The notes beneath the pieces are model-generated. The model did no database searches and had not been told where the DNA came from. It saw nothing but the letters and a program-made list of their open reading frames with translations. This document shows, piece after piece, positions 1 through 9,046 of a stretch of 64,000 nt of DNA. The position numbers were made by a program, and so were the translations under genes. The DNA is from Sinobacterium caligoides (lineage in GTDB: Bacteria > Pseudomonadota > Gammaproteobacteria > Pseudomonadales > Sinobacteriaceae). Location of the stretch: contig NZ_RKHR01000004.1 of assembly GCF_003752585.1 (NCBI RefSeq), positions 1 to 64,000 on the forward strand, written 5' to 3'. Numbering within the stretch: the stretch's first letter is position 1; each line of letters starts with the position of its first letter.

Positions 1-3000
1 GGCGGCCTTAACGATCACACCTGGAGCGTCATCGCAGACCCGAGCAGCACTAATCTCGGCAGCCTCGCTATTGACGAAAACACCGGTGAGTGGACATACG
101 AGATCGACAACGGCGAGAGCCAGGTACAGCAGCTCGGTGTCGGCGAGACCTTCGAAGAAGAATTTACCGTCCAGGTCGATGACGGCCAAGGCGGCATCAC
201 CACTGAAACGGTCACCATTACCATCACCGGCACCAACGATGCCCCTATCATTGACGGCGGTGTAAACACGGGTGAACTGTCGTATCGTGAAGAGCGTGTC
301 AGCGGCGAAGAAGCAACCAGTGGCAACAACGCCCACTTTGCCTCGGTCAGCGCCCAACTTAGCGCCAGTGACGTCGACCTTGATGACGAAGCTAGCCTGA
401 GCTGGTCTGTCACTGACCCTAATGGCAGCTACGGCACACTCAGTATTGACAGCAATGGCGTCTGGACTTACGACGTCAACAACGATACCGCCAGCAAGAA
501 TGCACTGCGGAACCTGAAAGAAGGTGAGACACGGACCGAAACCTTCACGGTAGAGGTAAGTGATGGTCATGGCGGCAGCGACACTCAAACGGTAAACGTC
601 ACTATTGTCGGTACCAACGACATCCCTAATATTACGCCTGTGTCTGCTAAAAAGAATATCAGCGAAGATGGCGACAGCATCTCCAAGACCATCAATGTCA
701 AAGACTACGACCAAAGTAGTGGCGTTAATCATGACTTCGCACTGCAGGACAGCCAACAAGTCGGCGCGAGTAAGAACTACGTTGTGCAAGGACAGTTTGG
801 CACCCTGACGCTCAACAGCGAAACAGGTAAGTGGACTTACAAGCTCGATGGTGAGCCCGGTAACCGTGACGCCGATAGAATCAATGAAGGCAGTTCTGTT
901 ACTGAGAAATTCCCCTTCACAGTCACCGATGAAATGGGTGGAACTTCAAAATATGAGATCAAGGTCACCGTTAAGGGCTCTAACGATGCGCCCGAGCTAA
1001 GCGGCTTTGAGTCGGCGATTGACGCCAACGTTACCGAAGACACCGCTGATAGTGCCAACGGCAACTTCAGCGTCAGCGACGTTGATCATCAGGATGTCTC
1101 GACCTTTAAGGTTAATGGCCAGTCCCTAGCCAACAGCGGCGACACTACGATCGATGGCCAATACGGCGTGCTGACCATCTCTGCAGCAGATGGCACCTGG
1201 TCTTACCAACTCTATCAGCCTGGCGATGCCGGCTACGACCGCGTGCAGGCACTTAGCCTCGGCGACACCCCTGTCCAAGAACACTTCGACATCGTTGCAA
1301 CCGATAAGAAAGGAGGCACCGATAGCGATACCCTAACGATCACCATCGAAGGCACCAACGACGCACCGATTATTACCGGTACAACAACCGCTGAGCTGAC
1401 CGAAGATCACGCCAACAGCCAGGCATCAGGAAACCTGAACGATGGTGATGTCGATCTATCCGATAGTCATAGCTGGGCTGTTGAGCAAGCCGACGGCAGT
1501 TTCGCCACTAACGGTGAGGGCCAATACGGTTCGATTTCAATCGATGCCGACGGCAACTGGAGCTACAACCTCGACAACGGCAAGGCCAGCACCCAGAGCC
1601 TTAGTCAAGGTCAAGTCGAAACCGATAGCTTCAAGATTCAGGTTACCGATAACCACGGCGCGACTTCTACCATTACAGTCACCGTCACCATCACCGGCAC
1701 CAACGATGCACCGTCGATTACCGCGGCCAGCGATACCCAGGGCAGCGTGACAGAAGACAGTGCCACTGGCGGTTCCGCAATCACCGATAGCGGCCAGCTC
1801 TTCGATGGCGATGTCGACCAAGACGCGTCACTCAGCTGGAAGGTGCTCAACCCTAACGGTCAGCTCGGCAGCCTGTCGATCGACGGCGACGGGGAATGGA
1901 CTTTTACTCTCGATAACAGCGCGGCGCAGTATCTTGCCGAGGGTGAGAAAGCCGTCGACAACTTCCGTGTACAAGTCACAGACCAATACGGCACTCGCTC
2001 CGAGGTTACCGTTTCTGTCGATATTATCGGCACCAACGACGTGCCAAATATCGCCGGTAAAACCGTTGGTTCAGTGGTCGAAAGCTACGACAACAGCGAA
2101 ACGGGCATCGCCAGCGGCAAGCTCAAAGCCATCGATGCCGATATCGCAGACAGCCACCAGTGGCAATTCAAAGACGGTGCTACTGCTCTCGGTCTCGCAA
2201 CTCAGGGTACCTACGGTAGTATTTCCATCGATCCCGATACTGGTCGCTGGCAGTACGACCTGGATGATAGCGACAGTGACACCCAGCAGCTGGCTGCAGG
2301 TGAGAAGGCGCAAGAGACCTTTACTGTTGAGGTAAGCGATGGTCACGGTGGTTTCCGAGAAGAAACCATCACTATCAATATCGCCGGCAGTAACAGTGGG
2401 CCAACCGCCACCAACAGTAGGGGCGAAGTGACAGAGAACAGTGCTCGCCACACCTCTGGCACCATGGACCCCGGTGATGCCGACTCGATCGACAACCACT
2501 ATTGGAGCCTCAACGGCACAGACAGTACCGGCCGTTATGGTGAGTTAACGCTCAACGTTGATGGCACTTGGAGCTACCTGCTCAACAACAGCTATGCGAC
2601 CAACAGCCTAAAACAAGGTGAGACCGTCGACGAAGTGTTCACCGTCACGGTAACCGATGAGAAGGGGCTCTCCTGCGAGCAGAGCATCACCATCACTATC
2701 ACCGGCACCAACGACGCGCCGAGAATCACCGGTGAACTGTCGAAGTCACTTTCCGAAGATGGTGCCGTTAATGGCGCAGGTAAGTTGGCGGCCGGCGGTA
2801 CTGTGTTCGATAGCGATATTGATCACGGCTCAAGCCTTACGCTTTCCTCAAATGCCGACAGTGGCAATATCGGCCAGTTTACCTTTAATGCTACAACCGG
2901 CGTTTGGGGCTATCAGGTCGATCCCGCCGATGTGCAACAATTGGCCCCCGGCGAAAGTATCACTGACACCCTCTGGGTCACCACAACCGACGAGCACGGT

Positions 3001-6000
3001 GCCACGACCACCCGCCCTGTCGAAGTACAGATCAACGGCAGCAACGATGCGCCGACCATCAGTGGCGGCCAAAATAACGGCCAACCTTGGGAGATTTCGG
3101 AGGGCGCCGCTAGCCTCAACGGTACACTCGTTGCCAACGATATCGATAATGGTGATACCCCCGAGTTTGTCCCGACGGTCTATCAAGGAAGCTTCGGCCA
3201 ATTTGTCCTGCAGAGCGATGGCCAGTGGGAGTACCAACTCGACAATAGCCTCAAATCAACCGAGCAACTCGCCGAGGGCGAGGCGCGCCACGAGAGCTTT
3301 ACCGTCATTGCTGTCGACGACTATGGTAAGACAACCACACAGGTCGTCGAAGTCACCGTAATCGGTACCAACGATGCACCGATCCTCTCGGGCAAGAGCG
3401 AAGCTGCCGTCGCAGAAACGCTCTACGAAACGACCTCCGGTAAAGTCTTCAGCAAAGATATCGATCATGGCGACGACATTGAAAGCTGGAATGTCAGCAA
3501 CACCGTCGACAATGTTGATCAGAGCCAAACGAGCGTTGCCGGGAGCGCCCTGGTCATTCAAGGCACTTACGGTACGCTGACGCTTCAGCCTGACGGTAGC
3601 TGGCATTACCGCCTGGATCACAATGATCAAGACCTCAAGAACCTGCAGCCTGGTGAGCAGGCTGTCGAGTCCTTCGTGGTCACTGCCAACGACGGTAGTG
3701 ATAATTCCGAGCCACACACCATCAACATCAACGTCACCGGAACCGAAAACCGAGGCGCAGGTGGTGGCGGTGATGGTGAGCCTGGTGACGTCACACACAA
3801 TATCGTCCAAGACAATACAGAAGAAGGGGTCAAGACACAGACCGGCGAGAGCAGCCTACTGATCAACGGCATCAGCAATGTCGACGACGCCAATGTTGTC
3901 ATCAACAAGGGGGGTGCCTTCGGTCGCATTGAGTTTGATCTCAATAGCAATACCTGGAAGTACGTGCTCAACGACAGCCTGTTGGTCGAGAGTCTCAACG
4001 ACGGCGATGTCATCGTCGAGCGCTACACCATTAAAGTCAATGACGGCACTCAGATCCACGACATCCCGATCGAGATCACCATCACCGGTACCGCCGACCA
4101 GCCATCTATCGAGTCGGTCAATGGGCTTGAGGGTGATGTCACCGAAGACAGTAACTTAAGCACCAGCGGTCAAGTATTCAGCAACGATGTTGACTCAGCG
4201 GATAGCAGCCAGTGGGCATTCAAGACGGATGCTGGCAACGTCAGCACCGCCTCTGGTACTTACGGCGAAATCACCATTGGCAGCAACGGTAAATGGCAAT
4301 ATACCCTCACCGATAACGACAACCCTGCGATTCAGGCATTAGACCCTGGCCAGCAAATGACCGAGATTTTCACGGTCATTGTGACTGACGGTAATAACAA
4401 TCAGTCTGAGCAGACAATCACCGTTGTGATCAACGGTAGCAAAGACCCCATCATCACCGATGACCTCAGCTCTGTTATCGAAGCTAACGTTGTTGAAGAC
4501 GGTAGCATTGTTCAGACAGGTATTATCGACCTGCCCGTCAAAGCCAGTGCCGCACAATACACGGTTGAAGATAGCCATTCTGAATACGGTAATTTCACCT
4601 TCAACCCGGACGATAATAGCTGGAGCTACACACTCGACAACAACGACAACCGTATCCAGTCCCTCGGCGAAGGTGAATCGCTCTCAGAAACCTTCCGTGT
4701 CTACTTGATCGATGAGTTCGGTCAGCGAGTACTCGATAAAAATGGTGACGAGCTCTACCACGATATCGCTGTGGAGATTGAGGGTAGTAACGATCTCCCT
4801 GTCGTCAATGGCACTAGCACGGCCAGCTTCGGCGTGGATAACCGCAGTGTAGGAGGTGAGGTTAAGGCAACTGATGTCGACACTACCGATCAACTCAGCT
4901 GGTTTACCGACACTAACAATGGCAACACAGCCCTAGGCAACCACGGCCAGCTAACTCTCGGTAGCAACGGTCAGTGGAGCTATACACTGAATCCTGGAGC
5001 GCTAAGCGGCCTAGGCCAAGGTGAGTCAGAAACCGAGACCTTTACCGTCTACGTCAGTGATGGCAGCAAAGATGGTAGCGGTAATACCGTCTATGTCAGT
5101 AAGGAAATTGAGGTCACCGTCGTAGGCGACAACAAGGTGCCTGTGATTGTCGGTGACGCTGGCGATGCAAGCAACTTTAGCGGTGCCGTCTTCGAGGATG
5201 CCAACGGCTCCAGCCAGAGCACTATCGCTAACGGTAAGGTCGTTCTACAGGACCAAAACGACAACGATGTACTCAGCTTCAATCCCGCTAGCACCAAAGG
5301 CACCTTTGGTACCTTCAGCATCTCTGCTAATGGTGAGTGGGAGTTTGTTCTCGATGCGGGTAGCGAGCACGTCAACGCGCTGAGAGAAGGCGAGATAAAA
5401 ACCGAAACCTTCATTGTTCGAGGGCAAGACGACAAAGGTGCCACCACCAGCGAAACCATCACAATCACCATCACCGGTAGCAACGATGCGCCAGAGGTTA
5501 GCGGTGAAAGCAGCGCCTTGATCAGTGAACACGACGGCGCGGGTATCAACGGTACGCTAATTGTCTCTGACCCCGACAACAACGACACTGCCAACTGGAG
5601 TGTTAGTGATGCCGGAGAATACGGTATCGTCAGCGTTGATAGCAATGGCACTTGGCACTATGAGATTAATCCAGACCATGCTGTACCCAATGGCCTAGCT
5701 AAAGGTGAGACATTACAAGACACAATTACCATCAAGGTCACTGATGGTTCTGGCGAGAGCGTTGAGCACAGCATCGTCGTCACTATCACGGGTAACAACG
5801 ATGCGCCCGATATTACTGGCGTGCTTACCGGTACTATCAATGAAGATGCCGGTACCATTACAGGCCAGCTCGATAACGGCGACAAAGATATCAACGACAC
5901 CGGTGACCTCTGGGTCATCAATGACACCCCCGCTAACAGCGACTGGGGGACAATCAGCATCGATGATAACGGCAAGTGGGCGTTTACCGTTGACAACGAT

Positions 6001-8970
6001 CATGCTCAACAGCTCGGCGAGGGCGAAACCAAAGTCTTAAACTACTCCGTGTCGGTAACTGACCCACACGGCCTTACCAGCACCAAGACTGTCTCTGTCA
6101 CCATTACCGGCAGTAACGATGGCGCAATAATCGCGGGCGATGATAGCGGCAACGTGCAAGAGGACACTGGCTTAGCCGAGACGAAGCTACAGGCAACTGG
6201 TCAACTCACCATCACGGATGCCGATAGCGGCCAAGCTGTGTTTAATACCACCGTCGCGAACACGGGTAGTTATGGAAACATCACCATCGGCGAGAACGGT
6301 GATTGGACTTACCTAGCCGACAACAGCCAAGCTGCGATTCAGCAGCTTGCCGAAGGTGAAGAGTTAACCGATACTGTCACCGTACTCTCTGCCGACGGCA
6401 CCGAGCACACCATCACCGTGACGATCATCGGCAGCAACGATAGCGCTATCATCGAGGGCGAAAATAGCGCCAGCGTACAAGAGGACACTGGCTTAGCCGG
6501 GGCGCAGCTACAGGCAACTGGCCAACTCACCATTCAGGATGCCGATAACGGTCAAGCTGTGTTTAATACCACCGTCACGAACACGGGTAGTTATGGAAAC
6601 ATCACCATCGGCGAGAACGGTGATTGGACTTACCTAGCCGACAACAACCAAGCTGCGATTCAGCAGCTTGCCGAAGGTGAAGAGTTAACCGATACCGTCA
6701 CCGTACTCTCTGCCGACGGCACCGAGCACACCATCACCGTGACGATCATCGGCAGCAACGATAGCGCTATCATAGAGGGCGAAAATAGCGCCAGCGTACA
6801 AGAGGACACTGGCTTAGCCGGGGCGCAGCTACAGGCAACTGGCCAACTCACCATTCAGGATGCCGATAACGGTCAAGCTGTGTTTAATACCACCGTCACG
6901 AACACGGGTAGTTATGGAAACATCACCATCGGCGAGAACGGTGATTGGACTTACCTAGCCGACAACAACCAAGCTGCGATTCAGCAGCTTGCCGAAGGTG
7001 AAGAGTTAACCGATACCGTCACCGTACTCTCTGCCGACGGCACCGAGCACACCATCACCGTGACGATCATCGGCAGCAACGATAGCGCTATCATCGAGGG
7101 CGAAAATAGCGCCAGCGTGCAAGAAGACACTGGCCTAACCGGGACACAGTTACAAGCAACCGGACAACTCACCATCTCCGATGCCGATAGCGGTCAAGCT
7201 GTGTTTAATACCACCGTCGCGAACACGGGTAGTTATGGAAACATCACCATCGGCGAGAACGGTGATTGGACTTACCTAGCCGACAACAACCAAGCTGCGA
7301 TTCAGCAGCTTGCCGAAGGTGAGGAGTTAACCGATACCGTCACCGTACTCTCTGCCGACGGCACCGAGCACAGCATCACCGTGACGATCATCGGCAGCAA
7401 CGATAGCGCTATCATCGAGGGCGAAGATAGCGCCAGCGTGCAAGAAGACACTGGCCTAACCGGGACACAGTTACAAGCAACCGGACAACTCACCATCTCC
7501 GATGCCGATAGCGGTCAAGCTGTGTTTAATACCACCGTCGCGAACACGGGTAGTTATGGAAACATCACCATCGGCGAGAACGGTGATTGGACTTACCTAG
7601 CCGACAACAACCAAGCTGCGATTCAGCAGCTTGCCGAAGGTGAGGAGTTAACCGATACCGTCACCGTACTCTCTGCCGACGGCACCGAGCACAGCATCAC
7701 CGTGACGATCATCGGCAGCAACGACATTGCCACTATCGGCGGTGATACCCGCGCAGAGGTGCAGGAAGATAATGACGCCAGCACCCTTGAGCTCACCACC
7801 TCTGGCACCCTAAGCATCAACGATGACGATGTTCGTAACGGTGTTAGTGAGGCGCGATTTAACCCGCTGGATATCACCACCAGCCTAGGGGTTTTCATTC
7901 TACAAGCGGATGGTAGCTGGAACTATACCGCGGACAACAACCAAGCCGCCATTCAGGCACTGGGGGAAGACGATAGTATAGAAGAGCGCTTCACCGCCGT
8001 CAGCATGGATGGTACTGAGCAAGAAATCGTTATCACTATCAACGGCAGTAACGACGCTGCCAGCTTCAGTGTGAGCCAAAGCCACAGCACCCTTCTTGAA
8101 GACAGCAACCTCGATAGCGGCAACTTGACCACCGAGGGCGTGATAAGCGTCAGCGATGAAGACAGTGACGAAGCACAGATGCGTGCCGAAACTTATCAAG
8201 GTCGCTACGGTAAATTAAGCATGGAAGCCGACGGCCAATGGCGCTACGAGGCTGACAATACGCAAGCCGACATCGCCGCACTTGGCAACAACCAACAACT
8301 CAATGACAGCATCAAGGTACTCAGTGCCGATGGCAGTGAGTTTACAATCGACATTCTCATAGAGGGGAGCAACGACGCCCCTGAGATCAGCGCTATCAGC
8401 CAACAGACACTCAACCTGAGCGGCCTAGTGGGTGGCGACGATACATTGACAGGTCAGCTGGAGGTCAATGACGCGGAATCGGATACCCTCTCCTACAGCT
8501 TGGACGACCAAGGGGCGCAGGTAATCGACGGGCAATATGGTCAACTGAGCATCGACAACAGTGGCGCTTGGAACTATACCGCCTACAGTGATACTAACGA
8601 CACTGGCAGCGCACAGACCTTCGATAGCGAGGTATTTACCATTTCGGTTTCCGATGGCACCGATACCAATAGCGTTGAGCTAGAGATTCAGTTAATCGAC
8701 AGTACACCGGTCAATTCGCTGAAGCTGAACGGTTTCAATGCCGAACAGAGCACAGCGGCCGATGACAATGCCACTCTGCCGAGTCAAAAGCTGCTCAACC
8801 CGATGGTCGATGACGAAGACAATCTCGATGATTTATTAAGCGGTTTCGCCACCCCATCCGAAAGCATGGATAACGGCGATACCAGCGCGACAAACCAGGG
8901 TGGTGCGGACGACATAGGTTATGTCGATCTCAGCCTCACTCTACCTGAGGAGGACAATAACCTTATTTAA
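1..8970 (+). CDS. Giant VCBS-repeat adhesin, type I secretion substrate (5' end outside window)
   Basis: The reading frame is open from base 1 to the TAA at 8968-8970, so at least 2989 residues are present and the true start lies to the left. The protein is almost entirely tandem VCBS/cadherin-like repeats of about 90-110 residues. Each ends in a variant of GTNDAP and carries a YG-x-L/I-x-I, a G-x-W-x-Y and an L-x-x-GE-x-x-x-x-x-F motif. I count about 26 units. A glycine-rich linker near 3755-3785 interrupts the array. The extreme C-terminus (about 8700-8970) is acidic and has a short DDLL element and a hydrophobic alternating strand near the end. No GGxGxD RTX nonapeptides are visible. The protein is very acidic and nearly free of cysteine, as expected for an exported surface adhesin. 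Family knowledge and the exporter genes just downstream suggest a LapA-like cell-surface or biofilm adhesin. The ligand is unknown. Confidence 0.9.
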   Translation, partial: GGLNDHTWSVIADPSSTNLGSLAIDENTGEWTYEIDNGESQVQQLGVGETFEEEFTVQVDDGQGGITTETVTITITGTNDAPIIDGGVNTGELSYREERVSGEEATSGNNAHFASVSAQLSASDVDLDDEASLSWSVTDPNGSYGTLSIDSNGVWTYDVNNDTASKNALRNLKEGETRTETFTVEVSDGHGGSDTQTVNVTIVGTNDIPNITPVSAKKNISEDGDSISKTINVKDYDQSSGVNHDFALQDSQQVGASKNYVVQGQFGTLTLNSETGKWTYKLDGEPGNRDADRINEGSSVTEKFPFTVTDEMGGTSKYEIKVTVKGSNDAPELSGFESAIDANVTEDTADSANGNFSVSDVDHQDVSTFKVNGQSLANSGDTTIDGQYGVLTISAADGTWSYQLYQPGDAGYDRVQALSLGDTPVQEHFDIVATDKKGGTDSDTLTITIEGTNDAPIITGTTTAELTEDHANSQASGNLNDGDVDLSDSHSWAVEQADGSFATNGEGQYGSISIDADGNWSYNLDNGKASTQSLSQGQVETDSFKIQVTDNHGATSTITVTVTITGTNDAPSITAASDTQGSVTEDSATGGSAITDSGQLFDGDVDQDASLSWKVLNPNGQLGSLSIDGDGEWTFTLDNSAAQYLAEGEKAVDNFRVQVTDQYGTRSEVTVSVDIIGTNDVPNIAGKTVGSVVESYDNSETGIASGKLKAIDADIADSHQWQFKDGATALGLATQGTYGSISIDPDTGRWQYDLDDSDSDTQQLAAGEKAQETFTVEVSDGHGGFREETITINIAGSNSGPTATNSRGEVTENSARHTSGTMDPGDADSIDNHYWSLNGTDSTGRYGELTLNVDGTWSYLLNNSYATNSLKQGETVDEVFTVTVTDEKGLSCEQSITITITGTNDAPRITGELSKSLSEDGAVNGAGKLAAGGTVFDSDIDHGSSLTLSSNADSGNIGQFTFNATTGVWGYQVDPADVQQLAPGESITDTLWVTTTDEHGATTTRPVEVQINGSNDAPTISGGQNNGQPWEISEGAASLNGTLVANDIDNGDTPEFVPTVYQGSFGQFVLQSDGQWEYQLDNSLKSTEQLAEGEARHESFTVIAVDDYGKTTTQVVEVTVIGTNDAPILSGKSEAAVAETLYETTSGKVFSKDIDHGDDIESWNVSNTVDNVDQSQTSVAGSALVIQGTYGTLTLQPDGSWHYRLDHNDQDLKNLQPGEQAVESFVVTANDGSDNSEPHTININVTGTENRGAGGGGDGEPGDVTHNIVQDNTEEGVKTQTGESSLLINGISNVDDANVVINKGGAFGRIEFDLNSNTWKYVLNDSLLVESLNDGDVIVERYTIKVNDGTQIHDIPIEITITGTADQPSIESVNGLEGDVTEDSNLSTSGQVFSNDVDSADSSQWAFKTDAGNVSTASGTYGEITIGSNGKWQYTLTDNDNPAIQALDPGQQMTEIFTVIVTDGNNNQSEQTITVVINGSKDPIITDDLSSVIEANVVEDGSIVQTGIIDLPVKASAAQYTVEDSHSEYGNFTFNPDDNSWSYTLDNNDNRIQSLGEGESLSETFRVYLIDEFGQRVLDKNGDELYHDIAVEIEGSNDLPVVNGTSTASFGVDNRSVGGEVKATDVDTTDQLSWFTDTNNGNTALGNHGQLTLGSNGQWSYTLNPGALSGLGQGESETETFTVYVSDGSKDGSGNTVYVSKEIEVTVVGDNKVPVIVGDAGDASNFSGAVFEDANGSSQSTIANGKVVLQDQNDNDVLSFNPASTKGTFGTFSISANGEWEFVLDAGSEHVNALREGEIKTETFIVRGQDDKGATTSETITITITGSNDAPEVSGESSALISEHDGAGINGTLIVSDPDNNDTANWSVSDAGEYGIVSVDSNGTWHYEINPDHAVPNGLAKGETLQDTITIKVTDGSGESVEHSIVVTITGNNDAPDITGVLTGTINEDAGTITGQLDNGDKDINDTGDLWVINDTPANSDWGTISIDDNGKWAFTVDNDHAQQLGEGETKVLNYSVSVTDPHGLTSTKTVSVTITGSNDGAIIAGDDSGNVQEDTGLAETKLQATGQLTITDADSGQAVFNTTVANTGSYGNITIGENGDWTYLADNSQAAIQQLAEGEELTDTVTVLSADGTEHTITVTIIGSNDSAIIEGENSASVQEDTGLAGAQLQATGQLTIQDADNGQAVFNTTVTNTGSYGNITIGENGDWTYLADNNQAAIQQLAEGEELTDTVTVLSADGTEHTITVTIIGSNDSAIIEGENSASVQEDTGLAGAQLQATGQLTIQDADNGQAVFNTTVTNTGSYGNITIGENGDWTYLADNNQAAIQQLAEGEELTDTVTVLSADGTEHTITVTIIGSNDSAIIEGENSASVQEDTGLTGTQLQATGQLTISDADSGQAVFNTTVANTGSYGNITIGENGDWTYLADNNQAAIQQLAEGEELTDTVTVLSADGTEHSITVTIIGSNDSAIIEGEDSASVQEDTGLTGTQLQATGQLTISDADSGQAVFNTTVANTGSYGNITIGENGDWTYLADNNQAAIQQLAEGEELTDTVTVLSADGTEHSITVTIIGSNDIATIGGDTRAEVQEDNDASTLELTTSGTLSINDDDVRNGVSEARFNPLDITTSLGVFILQADGSWNYTADNNQAAIQALGEDDSIEERFTAVSMDGTEQEIVITINGSNDAASFSVSQSHSTLLEDSNLDSGNLTTEGVISVSDEDSDEAQMRAETYQGRYGKLSMEADGQWRYEADNTQADIAALGNNQQLNDSIKVLSADGSEFTIDILIEGSNDAPEISAISQQTLNLSGLVGGDDTLTGQLEVNDAESDTLSYSLDDQGAQVIDGQYGQLSIDNSGAWNYTAYSDTNDTGSAQTFDSEVFTISVSDGTDTNSVELEIQLIDSTPVNSLKLNGFNAEQSTAADDNATLPSQKLLNPMVDDEDNLDDLLSGFATPSESMDNGDTSATNQGGADDIGYVDLSLTLPEEDNNLI
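6124..7728 (+). repeat. Five tandem 321-bp near-identical VCBS units
   Basis: Five in-frame copies, each exactly 321 bp (107 codons), begin at 6124, 6445, 6766, 7087 and 7408. Units 2 and 3 appear to differ at one base (a third-codon-position C/A near 6774), and units 4 and 5 at one base (AAT versus GAT in the GE-N/D-SAS stretch). The first unit and the differences between the pairs are more diverged. The other VCBS units of the gene are far more divergent. The pattern indicates recent tandem duplication or gene conversion in this part of the adhesin, and copy number is likely to vary between strains. Confidence 0.95.
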
Positions 8971-8980
8971 CAATGCGCGA

Positions 8981-9013
8981 TCAGCCGAGCGTGAGTCTCT
9001 CATCGCCGGCTGA
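8981..9013 (+). other. Long hairpin between adhesin and exporter genes
   Basis: The arm TCAGCCG (8981-8987) pairs with CGGCTGA (9007-9013). Inside it GCG (8989-8991) pairs with CGC (9004-9006) and TGAG (8992-8995) with CTCA (8999-9002), around a TCT loop, with one bulged base on each side. That gives 14 base pairs. No T-run follows, so it is not a classical terminator. It could stabilise the adhesin mRNA 3' end, or act as a processing or partial termination site that lowers exporter expression relative to the adhesin. The role is inferred. Confidence 0.6.
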
Positions 9014-9046
9014 CATTATTGAAATTTGGTTGGAACTAGTTACCCA

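Noticed and set aside
1760-2335. Long alternative-frame open stretches across the adhesin gene (also near 2657-3361 and 5091-5651)
   Set aside because: They are shadows of the long high-Asp/Ser/Thr reading frame. Their translations are rich in Ser, Pro and Arg and match nothing, and the VCBS frame is continuous.
6339-7898. A family of 64-residue open frames on the minus strand, spaced 321 bases apart
   Set aside because: They are copies of the same antisense frame caused by the tandem adhesin repeats, with no start sites or independent coding character.
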